From the NCBI GenBank assembly GCA_035566435.1, contig DATMRF010000064.1:7980-71979 (forward strand): a stretch of DNA of 64,000 bases, in the 5' to 3' direction. Below the pieces are notes generated by a model. The model was not told the origin of the DNA. It ran no database searches and saw only the letters and a list, made by a program, of their open reading frames with translations. Of this stretch, positions 50,935 to 59,829 are shown in pieces. Position 1 is the first letter of the stretch. The number at the start of each line of letters is the position of its first letter. The DNA comes from DATMRF01 sp035566435 (GTDB lineage Bacteria > Verrucomicrobiota > Verrucomicrobiia > Limisphaerales > UBA8199). The translations under genes were made by a program, and so were the position numbers.

Positions 50935-53391
50935 GTGAACCACCGCCTGACCAAACTGTTCATCTTTCTCGCGGGCATCATTTTCGGGCAAGCCGTTCTT
51001 TATGGTCCTTCTTTGATCGGCCAGAAAATCCTATTGCCGCTGGATATCCTGGCGTATCCCGGTTTTTACCTGCCGCGCACGCTCTGTGTTGCGCAGCCTG
51101 AGGTCCAGAACATCTACCTGCAAGACCTGGTCTGCGTTTTTGAGCCGGCCAGGCGCTTCGCCGTTTCGGAAGTCCATGCCGGCCGGTTTCCAAGGTGGCT
51201 GCCTTACGAGTTCGCCGGCTCGCCTTTCATCGAACCGAAGTTCTCCCCATTCATGGCGCCACAACTGTGCATTGCTTCGCCGATCGTGCTCGCGTGGACC
51301 CAGATGTTCGCCGCTCTGGTTGCAGGCCTTGGCGCATACCTATTTTTTCGGCGCGCCCTCGGGGTTGGGTTTTGGCCGGCGGCCCTCGCAGCCTGGTGTT
51401 ATCCGCTCACCGCCTTTTTTATCTTTTGGCAGGGCTACCCTACCGGCTACTCGGTCTATTGGCTGCCCTGGCTATTCCTGGCCGTTGATAAAACGGCACG
51501 CCACGCCAGCCGCTGGGGGCCATTGGGACTATGCCCTGTCACGTGCCTGGTGCTGATTAGCGGCCACTTGGATGTCGCTGCCCAGGTCTTGGCGGCGGGT
51601 GGCCTGTACGCGCTGTGGTGCCTGTATGTGGCCTATCCGAAGCCGTGGTTCCAAAGCCGAGCCAGACAGGCAGCGCTTAAACTCGTGGCGGCGTGGACTC
51701 TAGGCTTCTTGCTCGCGGCCCCGCATCTTCTGCCGTTGCTGGAATATAGTCGGACGGGAGCTCGCCTGGAGAGACGCAGTACCGGCGATGAAGAACGCCC
51801 GCCCGTCGGCCTCGCTGCCCTCCCGCAAGTGGTTCTGCCGGATATGTACGGCGCGTGTGGACCTGACAAGACCGGCAGCTTCCGCGTTGTGCCGGATAAC
51901 CAGGTTGAAAGCACTGCGGCGGCTTATGCGGGTGTGGTGGCAACGTTGTTGCTGGCTCCGCTGTCATTTTGCAGCCGCCGGCACCGCGCGCTTTGCCTCT
52001 TCCTTCTCGGGATCACGTTTTTGGCCCTGAGCTGGTGTTTGAATGTGCCAGGACTCGTTACCGTTCTGCGCCTGCCCGGGCTGAACCTCATGTCCCATAG
52101 CCGGCTCGTGTTCGTGGCGTGCTTCGCCATCCTCACTATGGCCTCGATCGGACTCGAAGCGATTTCAGAATCCAGAACCCTTTGGCGGCCGTGGATGTGG
52201 GGTCCGGCGTTGCTGCTGGCGGGCCTATTGGGGTGGTGCATCTATCGCGCAATCTCCCCACCGGAACCAGTTGCAACCCAGCTCGAACAGGCGGTCTTGC
52301 AGGGAAAACCAATGGGTTGGGCTAAGAGCGTGGAGGCAGTGCACCGGGTCCAAAGTTGGTTCGCGAGTCGTTACGGAGCTGCGGGAGCGCTTTCTGGCCT
52401 GGGTTTAGCCGGCTGGCTGGTGCTGCGCTTTCGGCCTCATTGGCAGGCGCGACTGCTCCCCTGCTTAGGGGTCGTGCTGCTGGGAGACCTTCTTTGGTTC
52501 GGTTATGGACGGAATGTGCAAAGTGACCCTGCGTTGTACTTCCCGCCGGTTCCGGTATTGGAACAAGTCGCGAGGTCAACCCCCGGCCGCGTCGCGGGTT
52601 ACTATTGTCTTCCAGCAACTCTCGCTGGCGCCTGTGGCCTGAGCGACTTACGAGGATATGACGGCGTGGACCCGGCGCGCATCGTGGACCTCCTCCAAAT
52701 CACCGCCGGACCCCCTACCTCAACCCCAAAATACGCTCTCACCCAATACCTCGTGCCGAAAGTCACCCCCACCGCTGACGGCAGCATCCGGCTCCCACCC
52801 GTGCTGGATATGCTAGGAGTTCGCTATGTGATCTTCCGCGGCGCACCCACGCCCGGGGCCCGTCCTGTTTTTCAGGGACTGGACTACTGGGTTCTGGTGA
52901 ACTCCAACGCGCTGGACCGTGCATTCGTTCCTCGGCGGGTCGAATTTCTGCCCGACCTGAAAAGCCAGTTGACCAGGATGGGCTCCGACCAATTCAACCC
53001 CCGGGACGTAGCCTATGTCGAGTCGCCCTTAGGCTTGCCATCCTCATGCCGTGGGAAAGCCGAGATCGTTGAGGAAATCCCCACCCGAGTCACAGTCGCA
53101 GTACGGATGGAGACTCCCGGGCTGCTCGTGCTGGCCGACCGGTGGGACAGCGGCTGGGGGGCCTACTATAACGGGAAAGCAGTGCCGATACTGCGGGCGA
53201 ACCACGCAGTCCGAGGTGTGGTGGTCCCTGCGGGAGAAGGCACTATCCAATTCCGTTACGAGCCGGCGAGCCTGGCGCGGGGACTGGAACTATGCGGCGG
53301 GGCGACAGTGCTGATGTTCAGTTGGATCGTGGTCACTGCAAGGAAGACATTGAGGACCATCCACGATTTAGCGGCCGAACCAGAACACTAA
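50935..53391 (+). CDS. YfhO-like multi-spanning membrane protein
   Basis: An 818-residue protein with about ten or more hydrophobic helices over the first 550 residues and a C-terminal extracytoplasmic domain of about 250 residues (VTVAVRMETPGLLVLADRWD and GWGAYYNGKAVPI, typical of this family) followed by a last helix. Family members are associated with glycosylation of lipoteichoic acid or polyprenol-linked sugars in Gram-positives; the function in Verrucomicrobia is unknown. Starts at a GTG. It is convergent with, and overlaps the end of, the zinc-ribbon gene by 24 bases. Confidence 0.85.
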   Translation: MNHRLTKLFIFLAGIIFGQAVLYGPSLIGQKILLPLDILAYPGFYLPRTLCVAQPEVQNIYLQDLVCVFEPARRFAVSEVHAGRFPRWLPYEFAGSPFIEPKFSPFMAPQLCIASPIVLAWTQMFAALVAGLGAYLFFRRALGVGFWPAALAAWCYPLTAFFIFWQGYPTGYSVYWLPWLFLAVDKTARHASRWGPLGLCPVTCLVLISGHLDVAAQVLAAGGLYALWCLYVAYPKPWFQSRARQAALKLVAAWTLGFLLAAPHLLPLLEYSRTGARLERRSTGDEERPPVGLAALPQVVLPDMYGACGPDKTGSFRVVPDNQVESTAAAYAGVVATLLLAPLSFCSRRHRALCLFLLGITFLALSWCLNVPGLVTVLRLPGLNLMSHSRLVFVACFAILTMASIGLEAISESRTLWRPWMWGPALLLAGLLGWCIYRAISPPEPVATQLEQAVLQGKPMGWAKSVEAVHRVQSWFASRYGAAGALSGLGLAGWLVLRFRPHWQARLLPCLGVVLLGDLLWFGYGRNVQSDPALYFPPVPVLEQVARSTPGRVAGYYCLPATLAGACGLSDLRGYDGVDPARIVDLLQITAGPPTSTPKYALTQYLVPKVTPTADGSIRLPPVLDMLGVRYVIFRGAPTPGARPVFQGLDYWVLVNSNALDRAFVPRRVEFLPDLKSQLTRMGSDQFNPRDVAYVESPLGLPSSCRGKAEIVEEIPTRVTVAVRMETPGLLVLADRWDSGWGAYYNGKAVPILRANHAVRGVVVPAGEGTIQFRYEPASLARGLELCGGATVLMFSWIVVTARKTLRTIHDLAAEPEH

Positions 53392-53628
53392 AAAGCCAGT
53401 CAGGAGCACCACGGCTACCATCCACCAAAACCAATGAACGCCACGCGGCACCGGGCCGCCGCCGCTAAACTCGCGTTTGACGTAATCATCGTAGTCGAAG
53501 TCCTCTTCCGGCAGATCCAACCCGCTGGTTTGGGCCTGCTCCGACCAACCCGTCTGTTCGTCCGACCCGCACTCGGGGCAGGCTCGGGCTTTGGGCGGGA
53601 CGTCCGCGCCGCAGTGGGGACACGTCAT
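53368..53628 (-). CDS. Small membrane protein with N-terminal zinc ribbon
   Basis: An 86-residue protein. It starts MTCPHCGADVPPKARACPEC, a double CxxC zinc ribbon, followed by an acidic linker (EEDFDYDDY) and a C-terminal helix (FWWMVAVVLLTGFLVFWFG). The open frame extends 24 codons further upstream, but the ribbon begins at the ATG at 53628. Function unknown. It converges on the YfhO-like gene with overlapping 3' ends. Confidence 0.8.
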   Translation of the reverse strand: MTCPHCGADVPPKARACPECGSDEQTGWSEQAQTSGLDLPEEDFDYDDYVKREFSGGGPVPRGVHWFWWMVAVVLLTGFLVFWFGR

Positions 53629-53718
53629 GGGCAAATGCGGACTGTAAGACGCAAGGTAGCGGAGAATGGCAGGCGACCATCTCCATTCCGCGTTCCACAC
53701 TGTACGTTCCTCACTCGC

Positions 53719-54300
53719 TTAGCCGACCCCGGCATATTCCTCGTCCGTCTTGAGTTCAAGTCCCATGAGGATGTAGTCGTGGGAAATGCCCTGCATGTCC
53801 TTTACGTAATCCTCCAGCCGGACCAAATTACTGAAGCCCAGCAGAGCGAACATTTTCACCGCCGCCTCCTGCCCGCCAATGAATTCCGCCTCGACCTTTT
53901 CCAGCCCGACGCCGCGGGCGAGGTCGGCAATCTCCGTAACCAAGGCGCGCGCCAGACCGCGTCCGCGGTATTGGGGCAGGACCAGCACGCTGACGCGCCC
54001 GATGTGCCGTTTCCAACCGCCGAGTTGCTGGTGCAGTGTACCGGCGCCGACGATTTTCCCATCCATCGAAGCCAGGAGCGGAAGGTTGCGGCCGAGGTCG
54101 ATATTCTGGCACCAGTCACGAATCACCCCCACGTCGGTCACGCGATGCTTGATAAACATCCGCTCCGGCTCTGGCACGGCGAGGAAAAACTGGTGAAACG
54201 CCTTTTCGTCATCCTTACGCAACGGACGGAGCCGGCAGCGTGACCCGTCCTTGAGCTTGATTTCTTTAGGATACTTTTGGAGTTCAAATTCAAGAGACAT
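53719..54300 (-). CDS. GNAT-family N-acetyltransferase
   Basis: A 193-residue acetyltransferase. The acetyl-CoA binding motif A is visible (VSVLVLPQYRGRGLARAL, matching the Q/RxxGxG/A pattern), preceded by a strand (KIVGAGTLHQQLG) and followed by motif B (GFSNLVRLEDYV). The beginning resembles the acetyltransferase domains of acetyl-CoA-synthetase-like and Pat proteins (VRLKDG-type: IKLKDGSRCRLRPLRKDDE). The target may be a protein lysine or a small amine. The ATG at 54300 is chosen over an upstream frame start at 54372, since the fold begins there. Confidence 0.87.
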   Translation of the reverse strand: MSLEFELQKYPKEIKLKDGSRCRLRPLRKDDEKAFHQFFLAVPEPERMFIKHRVTDVGVIRDWCQNIDLGRNLPLLASMDGKIVGAGTLHQQLGGWKRHIGRVSVLVLPQYRGRGLARALVTEIADLARGVGLEKVEAEFIGGQEAAVKMFALLGFSNLVRLEDYVKDMQGISHDYILMGLELKTDEEYAGVG

Positions 54301-54450
54301 AGGCTTCCGGGATTGTTGTAAAACCCATCTTCTTCGAACACTGATCAAAATGCAAGGGCGCGGTGGCAGCACAGATCCCGTTAAAACGTTAAGACCGTCA
54401 ACCGCTGTCCGAAGATCGGCGTTTTAAGGTTCCAACGTTTTAATCTTAGT

Positions 54451-55197
54451 TCAGAACCGCCGCGATGGCTCCCCGGCGACCCCTCGTTCCCGCTCGAGGA
54501 ATCGCTGGTCAATGCGCGCCGGGTCCAGGCTCCAGCGGGCCGCTAAGAGCGGTACCTTGTCAACATTTAACGAGGCGGCATCCGGCTGGCCGAACGCTGC
54601 GGGCTCGACAGGTTCTGCGTAGTCAAAGCACTTCAACTCCAACTCCTTTTCGGCCGAAGTGCGCGCACCCTGCTGCCAGAGGGTTTTCCCCGCCCAGGCA
54701 TACGCCCGCACGACTCTGCCGCCGTCCGCTGTGACCCAGGCATGGTGATGCAGCACACGGCTGGCGCTAAAAAACTGCACCTGGCCGAGCTTTCTGCTGA
54801 GCCGCAGCACAAACCGGAAGCAGGCGTCCACATCCTCGCTGGGATCAGGCAGGCCGGCCCCCATCACCAATATCCATCCCTTGACCGGGGGCGCGACAAA
54901 CAGCTTCTCGTCGCCGGCCAATCCCTCGATCCAGGAGCAGGGTTTCGGATTGTGCAGTCCGAGCGCGGATTGAACCGCGGCCAAACTGCGGCTTCTGACC
55001 GCAAGCCAGCAGCCGGGCCGCCGGAACTCGCAAGAACGTTCGTAAGCGCAGCCTGAGAACGCAGACACCTCCCGCTTTGGCGCTAACTTCTCGCGCCGCG
55101 CCTGGCGAACCACCAAAACGGCGATGCCCAAGCCGATGCTCAGCGCAATGCTGAACAACAGCAGGAGCAGCACTGGCATTATGTCCCATCCATTCAC
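54451..55197 (-). CDS. Hypothetical membrane-anchored protein
   Basis: A 248-residue protein with one N-terminal helix (PVLLLLLFSIALSIGLGIAVLV), then a soluble domain with several Trp, Cys and His residues (FSGCAYERSC, LHHHAWVTADGG). No family is recognised. The start is either the GTG at 55197 or an internal ATG at 55179. It is preceded by an intergenic repeat region and transcribed in the same direction as the GNAT gene, with 150 bases between containing AACGTTTTAA-type inverted words. Confidence 0.6.
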   Translation of the reverse strand: MNGWDIMPVLLLLLFSIALSIGLGIAVLVVRQARREKLAPKREVSAFSGCAYERSCEFRRPGCWLAVRSRSLAAVQSALGLHNPKPCSWIEGLAGDEKLFVAPPVKGWILVMGAGLPDPSEDVDACFRFVLRLSRKLGQVQFFSASRVLHHHAWVTADGGRVVRAYAWAGKTLWQQGARTSAEKELELKCFDYAEPVEPAAFGQPDAASLNVDKVPLLAARWSLDPARIDQRFLERERGVAGEPSRRF

Positions 55198-55518
55198 CCT
55201 GTTTCAATTTACGCATGAGTGACACTCGTTCAAATAGGATTTGGCGGGATTTGTACGGAGGCTTCGAGGAAGACCGACGGCTCAGCCCGATATTTCATAC
55301 CCCGCACGAAATGCCGCCAGTCCGGAACGTCGGCACTGTTGCCGGCTTAGGCTGTTCGGACCGTGTAAGCCGGCAACATGCCGGCGCTCCGTCGTGGCAG
55401 TTGTGAACACCCGAGGAGTGTTCCGCAACACGGATATAGCCAGCCGGTTTGCGTGATGGATTATAGTCTTGCGCCACACGCCAGTCGTAGATGGAGGTAG
55501 CTACCTGCGTTCGGGTAG
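55198..55518. other. Intergenic region with hairpin repeat
   Basis: About 320 bases without a supported gene. It contains the inverted repeat GTTGCCGGCTTA (55338-55349) and TAAGCCGGCAAC (55366-55377), within longer imperfect arms. Confidence 0.6.
55338..55377. repeat. Inverted repeat GTTGCCGGCTTA
   Basis: Perfect 12-base arms separated by 16 bases; the flanks extend the similarity (CGGCA on both sides). Confidence 0.75.
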
Positions 55519-55845
55519 TTACACCACGCACGCTCGCCACCAATCCAGATACCGCCTGTTTCCGCCATTTACGCCGAGCACAATAAATTCTGGCGTGTCG
55601 TAAGGGTGTTCAGCGATGACCAGTCGTTCCAAAGCCGCCAGGCGGCGCGCGGTGGTTTTCAGGAGCAGGACTACTTCCGTTCCATGTTCAACCTTCCCTT
55701 GCCACCAGTAATGCGACTCGATTTTCGGTATCAGGTTCGCGCAGGCAACCAACCGCCGCTTCAACGCGGAGCGTGCGAGCCGCCGCGCGGTTTTTAGCTC
55801 CGGTGCTGTAACCAACACCAGCGCGAATCGAGTGCCCGCTTTCAT
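55519..55845 (-). CDS. cutA: Divalent-cation tolerance protein CutA
   Basis: A 108-residue protein with the CutA1 sequence path: LVLVTAPELKTARRLARSAL, LVACANLIPKIESHYWWQGKVEHGTEV (interrupted here to keep short), KTTARRLAALERLV and HPYDTPEFIVLGV. CutA forms a trimer and is linked to metal tolerance. The family is short and this length is normal. Single gene between two repeat-bearing spacers. Confidence 0.93.
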   Translation of the reverse strand: MKAGTRFALVLVTAPELKTARRLARSALKRRLVACANLIPKIESHYWWQGKVEHGTEVVLLLKTTARRLAALERLVIAEHPYDTPEFIVLGVNGGNRRYLDWWRACVV

Positions 55846-55924
55846 ATTCTTACATTTTGGCTAGAGGATGAGGTGCTCTGCATTCTCTTGACGGGACCAG
55901 ACGTTCCGGTGATGGTGCGGGCAA

Positions 55925-55958
55925 CAAAAAGCCGCCGAAACGTACCAGAAGACGGCTT
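55925..55958 (-). terminator. Probable terminator of the FAD oxidoreductase gene
   Basis: On the minus strand a stem made of GACGGC-type and GCCGCC-type arms (one mismatch, arms 55931-55936 and 55951-55956) is followed by a run of five T residues (55926-55930). It lies about 60 bases after the oxidoreductase stop. Confidence 0.6.
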
Positions 55959-56017
55959 GTTGTGCTTTTTTGTCGCAATTTGTTTCTGTTCCATTCCAGC
56001 GACCACTCCGTAGCTGC

Positions 56018-57763
56018 TCACCGTGGCGTGATTCTTGGCCAGTCCAGAGGCACGCCTTGCCCGGCGAGCCGGTTTTGGAAGGTTTTGAGCCGTTCGCCGT
56101 TCTTGAGCACTCCGCGGGGTATGGTTTTCTTTTCGAGGCAAAATGCGGCCAGAGCGCCGACCGCTTCGCCAATGTTCCACTCCACGGGATGGAGCCGGTA
56201 GCATCCGTTGCTGATATGTGTGACGCCCAGATTCTTGCAGGCCGGGAGCAGATTCTCCAGGCGCCGGGGAATCAGTGCGCCCAACGGGATTTGGAACGGC
56301 ACCGAGCTGATATCGATATAATTCACACCGCCGGTGCTGGGATGCAAATCGATGCGATAGCTGCCGATGCCAACCGAATCGGCGAAGTGGGCGGCCCTGA
56401 CTTCGTCACGGGCCACTCCGGTTTCTTTGAGCCGGTAGTCGGTCGATACGTGCTGTTCCAGGATGGTGAACTCGGCGCGTACGCGACGGCTTTCTCGTAT
56501 GTATGGGTATTTCGCCAAACCGTCGTCAGTCCCGACGATATCCGGCCGCAGGCGCAAACCCTTCCAGCCCGACCCGCCGTCCGGCCGCGGTGCCTCCGTC
56601 TGCATCCAATAGAGTAATGACAGGCTGAGTTGTTTGGCCCGCGCAAGGTGGCGGGCCGCCTCCTCGCGTGGCACTTCACAAAGATTCCCAAGCAAATAAT
56701 CGTTGTGAGGCCAGTTGACCAGCGAGATGTCGCCCGGGTAAGTGCCCGGCACGAACTGACTTTTGTCCGCAATCCGGCGGTAAACCCAAAGTCCTTGCCC
56801 TTTCTCCGGATCGATCGGGTTCTTTTTCTGCTTCAACGTTGATGGGTCGCAGAATTCCCAGGAAAATAAACGGCCCGTCCAGGGCGGATTCAGCGCCGGC
56901 ACAAAGTCGCGCCAGAACTCATATTCGCTCGGCCGCTCGATGGTATGGTCCTCGCCGGCCAGGTAATCCATGGCGAAACAGCAAGTGAACGCTTGCATAT
57001 TCTGTGGCGCGGCCTCGGCCGGAGCGTGCGGCTCACCCGTCTCCTTTTGCGATTCCGCCCCGGCGACATACTCAGTTTTCGTAAGCGGCAGCAAATCGCC
57101 CAATTCTGTCGCATCGACGAAGCAGGGCGCGCGGAGCACCACATCCTTGCCCGATTCCAGGCTGCGCACGCGCACGGCATCGACGCGGTCACCGCTGGTG
57201 GCGGCATCCATTGCTTGATGGCGCAATAGAAGCAACACGCGCTGACCTCCAAGATACGGCGAAAACATCTCTTCCAGCGCCGCGAGAGCTACGCGCGGCT
57301 CGTGGCAAAGGCGCGAGACATTGCCGTTGCCCGGATTCAAATACAGGCTGGCCCGCGCCTCGGCGGTGAGGGGGAAGTTGCGCAGGTAATATTCGCGAAT
57401 GCGCTGGCGCAACTCGAGGTAGCTGCGCGTGCCGCCGAAAGTTTCGATCCAGGGATTCTCGTCAGGTGGCACCGCCTGCGAGGTAAGCTGGCCGCCAATC
57501 CAATCGGTCTCTTCGGTCAGAATGACCCGCAAACCGTTGCGCGCTGCCGCCAGCGCAGCAGCACACCCTCCCAGCCCGCCACCGATGACCACCAGGTCCG
57601 CAGCCAGTTCCTTTGGCGGCGGCGCGTTCCCAACGGCACCGGCGGAAGTGGGTGGGGACTGCGCGGGCTGCGCAGAAGCAAGATGCGGCACACCCGCGAG
57701 GACTGGCACGACGCCCAGCGTTTTGAGAAATGAGCGACGGTGCAGTTTTTTGTCAGGTCTCAT
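56018..57763 (-). CDS. Tat-exported FAD-dependent oxidoreductase
   Basis: A 581-residue protein. It has a twin-arginine signal (LHRRSFLKTLG and a following hydrophobic stretch), then the dinucleotide-binding motif GGGLGGCAAALAAARNG (about residues 61-77) with an acidic strand end (LTEE). The rest matches the FAD_oxidored-type family (PF12831) common in soil Verrucomicrobiota, with YIRESRRVRAEFTILEQHV. The substrate is unknown; sugars or polyols are typical guesses. It probably acts in the periplasm. A possible terminator follows at 55925. Confidence 0.85.
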   Translation of the reverse strand: MRPDKKLHRRSFLKTLGVVPVLAGVPHLASAQPAQSPPTSAGAVGNAPPPKELAADLVVIGGGLGGCAAALAAARNGLRVILTEETDWIGGQLTSQAVPPDENPWIETFGGTRSYLELRQRIREYYLRNFPLTAEARASLYLNPGNGNVSRLCHEPRVALAALEEMFSPYLGGQRVLLLLRHQAMDAATSGDRVDAVRVRSLESGKDVVLRAPCFVDATELGDLLPLTKTEYVAGAESQKETGEPHAPAEAAPQNMQAFTCCFAMDYLAGEDHTIERPSEYEFWRDFVPALNPPWTGRLFSWEFCDPSTLKQKKNPIDPEKGQGLWVYRRIADKSQFVPGTYPGDISLVNWPHNDYLLGNLCEVPREEAARHLARAKQLSLSLLYWMQTEAPRPDGGSGWKGLRLRPDIVGTDDGLAKYPYIRESRRVRAEFTILEQHVSTDYRLKETGVARDEVRAAHFADSVGIGSYRIDLHPSTGGVNYIDISSVPFQIPLGALIPRRLENLLPACKNLGVTHISNGCYRLHPVEWNIGEAVGALAAFCLEKKTIPRGVLKNGERLKTFQNRLAGQGVPLDWPRITPR

Positions 57764-58076
57764 CGGCGATCACCAACTCAGCGGGAAACACATGTTGGTG
57801 GAGCGGAATGTGGGGATTCCATCTCTCCCTGGCAAGGGTTTTTGCCCGTCAGGTGGCTGCCGCTCCAAACGGCAACACCTTGAGGCGGGCTAGGGCGCAC
57901 GATTCCGATCGTGCGGTTGATTTTCCGGCGCAGATGGGTGATTGGAATCGTGCGTGCCTGTCGTTCCGAGCCGTTCTGCAATATTAGCGTCCCGAGTGAC
58001 TTGCAACAGCGTTCCTTAAACATTGCCCGACCTCAGCCTCCGGTTTAGGGTGGCGTTCAGACCTTACTTTTGACTT
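57764..58076. other. Divergent intergenic region with inverted repeat
   Basis: About 310 bases between the divergent oxidoreductase and PQQ-type propeller genes. It carries inverted words GCACGATTCC (57897-57906) and GGAATCGTGC (57944-57953). Promoters for both genes presumably lie here, but none is convincing. Confidence 0.6.
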
Positions 58077-59507
58077 ATGAAACTTGATGCGTTGCTCAGT
58101 GTCATTGTGGCGGCCGCCTCCTTCGCAACCAGCGGCGCGACTCCTGCATGGCCGGGGTTTCGCGGGCCTAACAGTTCGGGCGTCGCCGCCGAGGCCACGC
58201 CGCCCATCAGCATCAGTCCCACCAACTCGGTCTTGTGGAATGTCAAGGTGCCTTGGTCGCCCTCTTCCCCGTGCATCTGGGGCGACCAGATTTTCCTGAC
58301 CACGTTCAATGATCACGAACTCCAAACCCGCTGTTATCACCGCCGGGATGGCGCACTGACCTGGTCTCAAGGATTGAAGCCGGTCAAGCTCGAAACCTTT
58401 CACAGCACCGAGAACAGCCCTGCAGCCACCACACCTGCGACCGACGGTCAACGGGTGGTGAGTTATTTCGGCTCTTTCGGGCTCATTTGCTACGACCGCA
58501 AAGGCACGGAGCTGTGGCGCCATCCGTTGCCGGTTGCCCTCAGCGGTGGCGGATATGGGACCACAGCCTCCCCGCTCATCGCGGGAAACCTCGTCGTGGT
58601 GGACCGTGACCAGGACGAGGGCTCCTCCTTGCTGGCGGTGGAACTGGCCACGGGTAAGACCGCCTGGGAAACCCCCCGCCCTGACGCGCACGGCAGCTTC
58701 GGCACGCCCATCCTCTGGCGGAACAACGGGGTCGAGGAGGTAATCACCCCTGGCTCACTTCGCCTGAAAGGTTACGCGCTCAAGACCGGGTTGGAGGACT
58801 GGATGGTCCAAGGCACGACCGCGTTTGCTTGCACTACACCGGTGGTCGGCGATGGACTTCTCTTCTTCGCGGCCTGGTGCGACGGCAAGGCCGATGCCCC
58901 CTGGCCCACGTGGGAAAAGTTTTTGGAAGAGCATGACCGGAACAAAGACGGCGTAGTTACGCTGGACGAATTCGACGCCGTCAGCCGCGACTTCTGGCGC
59001 GGCCTGGACCTGAACCGCGACGGGAAGATTGACAAAGCCGAATGGGATGAGATTCAGGCCAATATCGCCAAAGGGGAGAACGTCCTGGTGGCGGTCAACC
59101 CGGGCGGCCGGGGGGACATCTCCCAGAGTCATGTGGCCTGGAAGGTCACCCGTGGCCTGCCATATGTGGCTTCGCCGCTGTTCTACGACGGCCGGATTTA
59201 CCTCATCAAGAACGGCGGCATGCTTTCCTCGTTCGAGGCCAAAACCGGCAAACCATATTATGTCCAGGAGCGCCTGGACGCCCCGGGGAGTTACTATTCC
59301 TCACCGGTAGCCGGCGGCGGGCGGATTTACCTCGCGTCATCCGCCGGCAAACTTACGGTGGTCAAAGCCGGCGGTGAGAAGCCTGAGATCCTCCACCAGG
59401 CTGAGTTTGGCGAGCGCATTTTCGCTTCGCCGGCTCTGGTCGGGGACAAGCTCTACCTCCGCACCCAGTCCACACTCTATGCCTTCGGTCCTAAGACCGT
59501 TCATTAG
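58077..59507 (+). CDS. Exported PQQ-type beta-propeller protein with two EF hands
   Basis: A 476-residue protein with a signal peptide (residues about 1-21), then a repeated beta-propeller (GFRGPNSSG start, LLAVELATGKTAWET, FEAKTGKPYYV) as in PQQ-binding-like outer-membrane proteins. An inserted pair of EF hands is clear: DRNKDGVVTLDEF (about residue 286) and DLNRDGKIDKAEW (about 311). Planctomycetota and Verrucomicrobiota have many such proteins. Function unknown; a Ca-regulated structural or binding role is likely. Confidence 0.87.
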   Translation: MKLDALLSVIVAAASFATSGATPAWPGFRGPNSSGVAAEATPPISISPTNSVLWNVKVPWSPSSPCIWGDQIFLTTFNDHELQTRCYHRRDGALTWSQGLKPVKLETFHSTENSPAATTPATDGQRVVSYFGSFGLICYDRKGTELWRHPLPVALSGGGYGTTASPLIAGNLVVVDRDQDEGSSLLAVELATGKTAWETPRPDAHGSFGTPILWRNNGVEEVITPGSLRLKGYALKTGLEDWMVQGTTAFACTTPVVGDGLLFFAAWCDGKADAPWPTWEKFLEEHDRNKDGVVTLDEFDAVSRDFWRGLDLNRDGKIDKAEWDEIQANIAKGENVLVAVNPGGRGDISQSHVAWKVTRGLPYVASPLFYDGRIYLIKNGGMLSSFEAKTGKPYYVQERLDAPGSYYSSPVAGGGRIYLASSAGKLTVVKAGGEKPEILHQAEFGERIFASPALVGDKLYLRTQSTLYAFGPKTVH

Positions 59508-59609
59508 TCGAAGTCGGTCGCAGTTAGCCGCAGGAGGAGGAAGACGGGAACTATGACGAGAACGAGGACGAGAACGACGAGGAGCAAGGGGGTGCGGGAG
59601 GGCGGTAGG

Positions 59610-59742
59610 GGGGTGGTTTGGGGGTGTACAGCCGTCCCACCGTCCCAAGGCCGGTAAACACGGGCGATTCTCACTCTTGCAACCGTCCCACAGCCGTCCC
59701 AGACCGTCCCAACCGTCCCACGGAACGTGGGAGCGTGGAGCG
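59610..59742. repeat. Dispersed repeat, copy 2 (octamer CCGTCCCA family)
   Basis: Aligns with 4847-4979 over about 133 bases in the same orientation, roughly nine in ten positions identical by eye. It also contains TCCCACGGAACGTGGGA, nearly palindromic. Confidence 0.85.
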
Positions 59743-59775
59743 TTGGAGCGAGGGCGCCGCGGCACAAACGAAAGA

Positions 59776-59811
59776 CCCATCAGCGGCCCAACTCCCCTTT
59801 CCGCTGATGGG
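59776..59811. terminator. Stem-loop between convergent genes (possible bidirectional terminator)
   Basis: Perfect 11-base arms CCCATCAGCGG (59776-59786) and CCGCTGATGGG (59801-59811), 14-base loop. The flanks are only mildly T-rich, so termination is inferred from position. Confidence 0.5.
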
Positions 59812-59829
59812 CGTTGTTGCTGGTCTTGT

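Larger units (their letters stand above)
59508..59829. other. Repeat-rich spacer between convergent genes
   Basis: It starts with a GAGGACGAG-type purine satellite (about 59533-59585), continues with the dispersed CCGTCCCA repeat (59610-59742) and ends with a stem-loop (59776-59811). No gene is seen. Confidence 0.7.
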
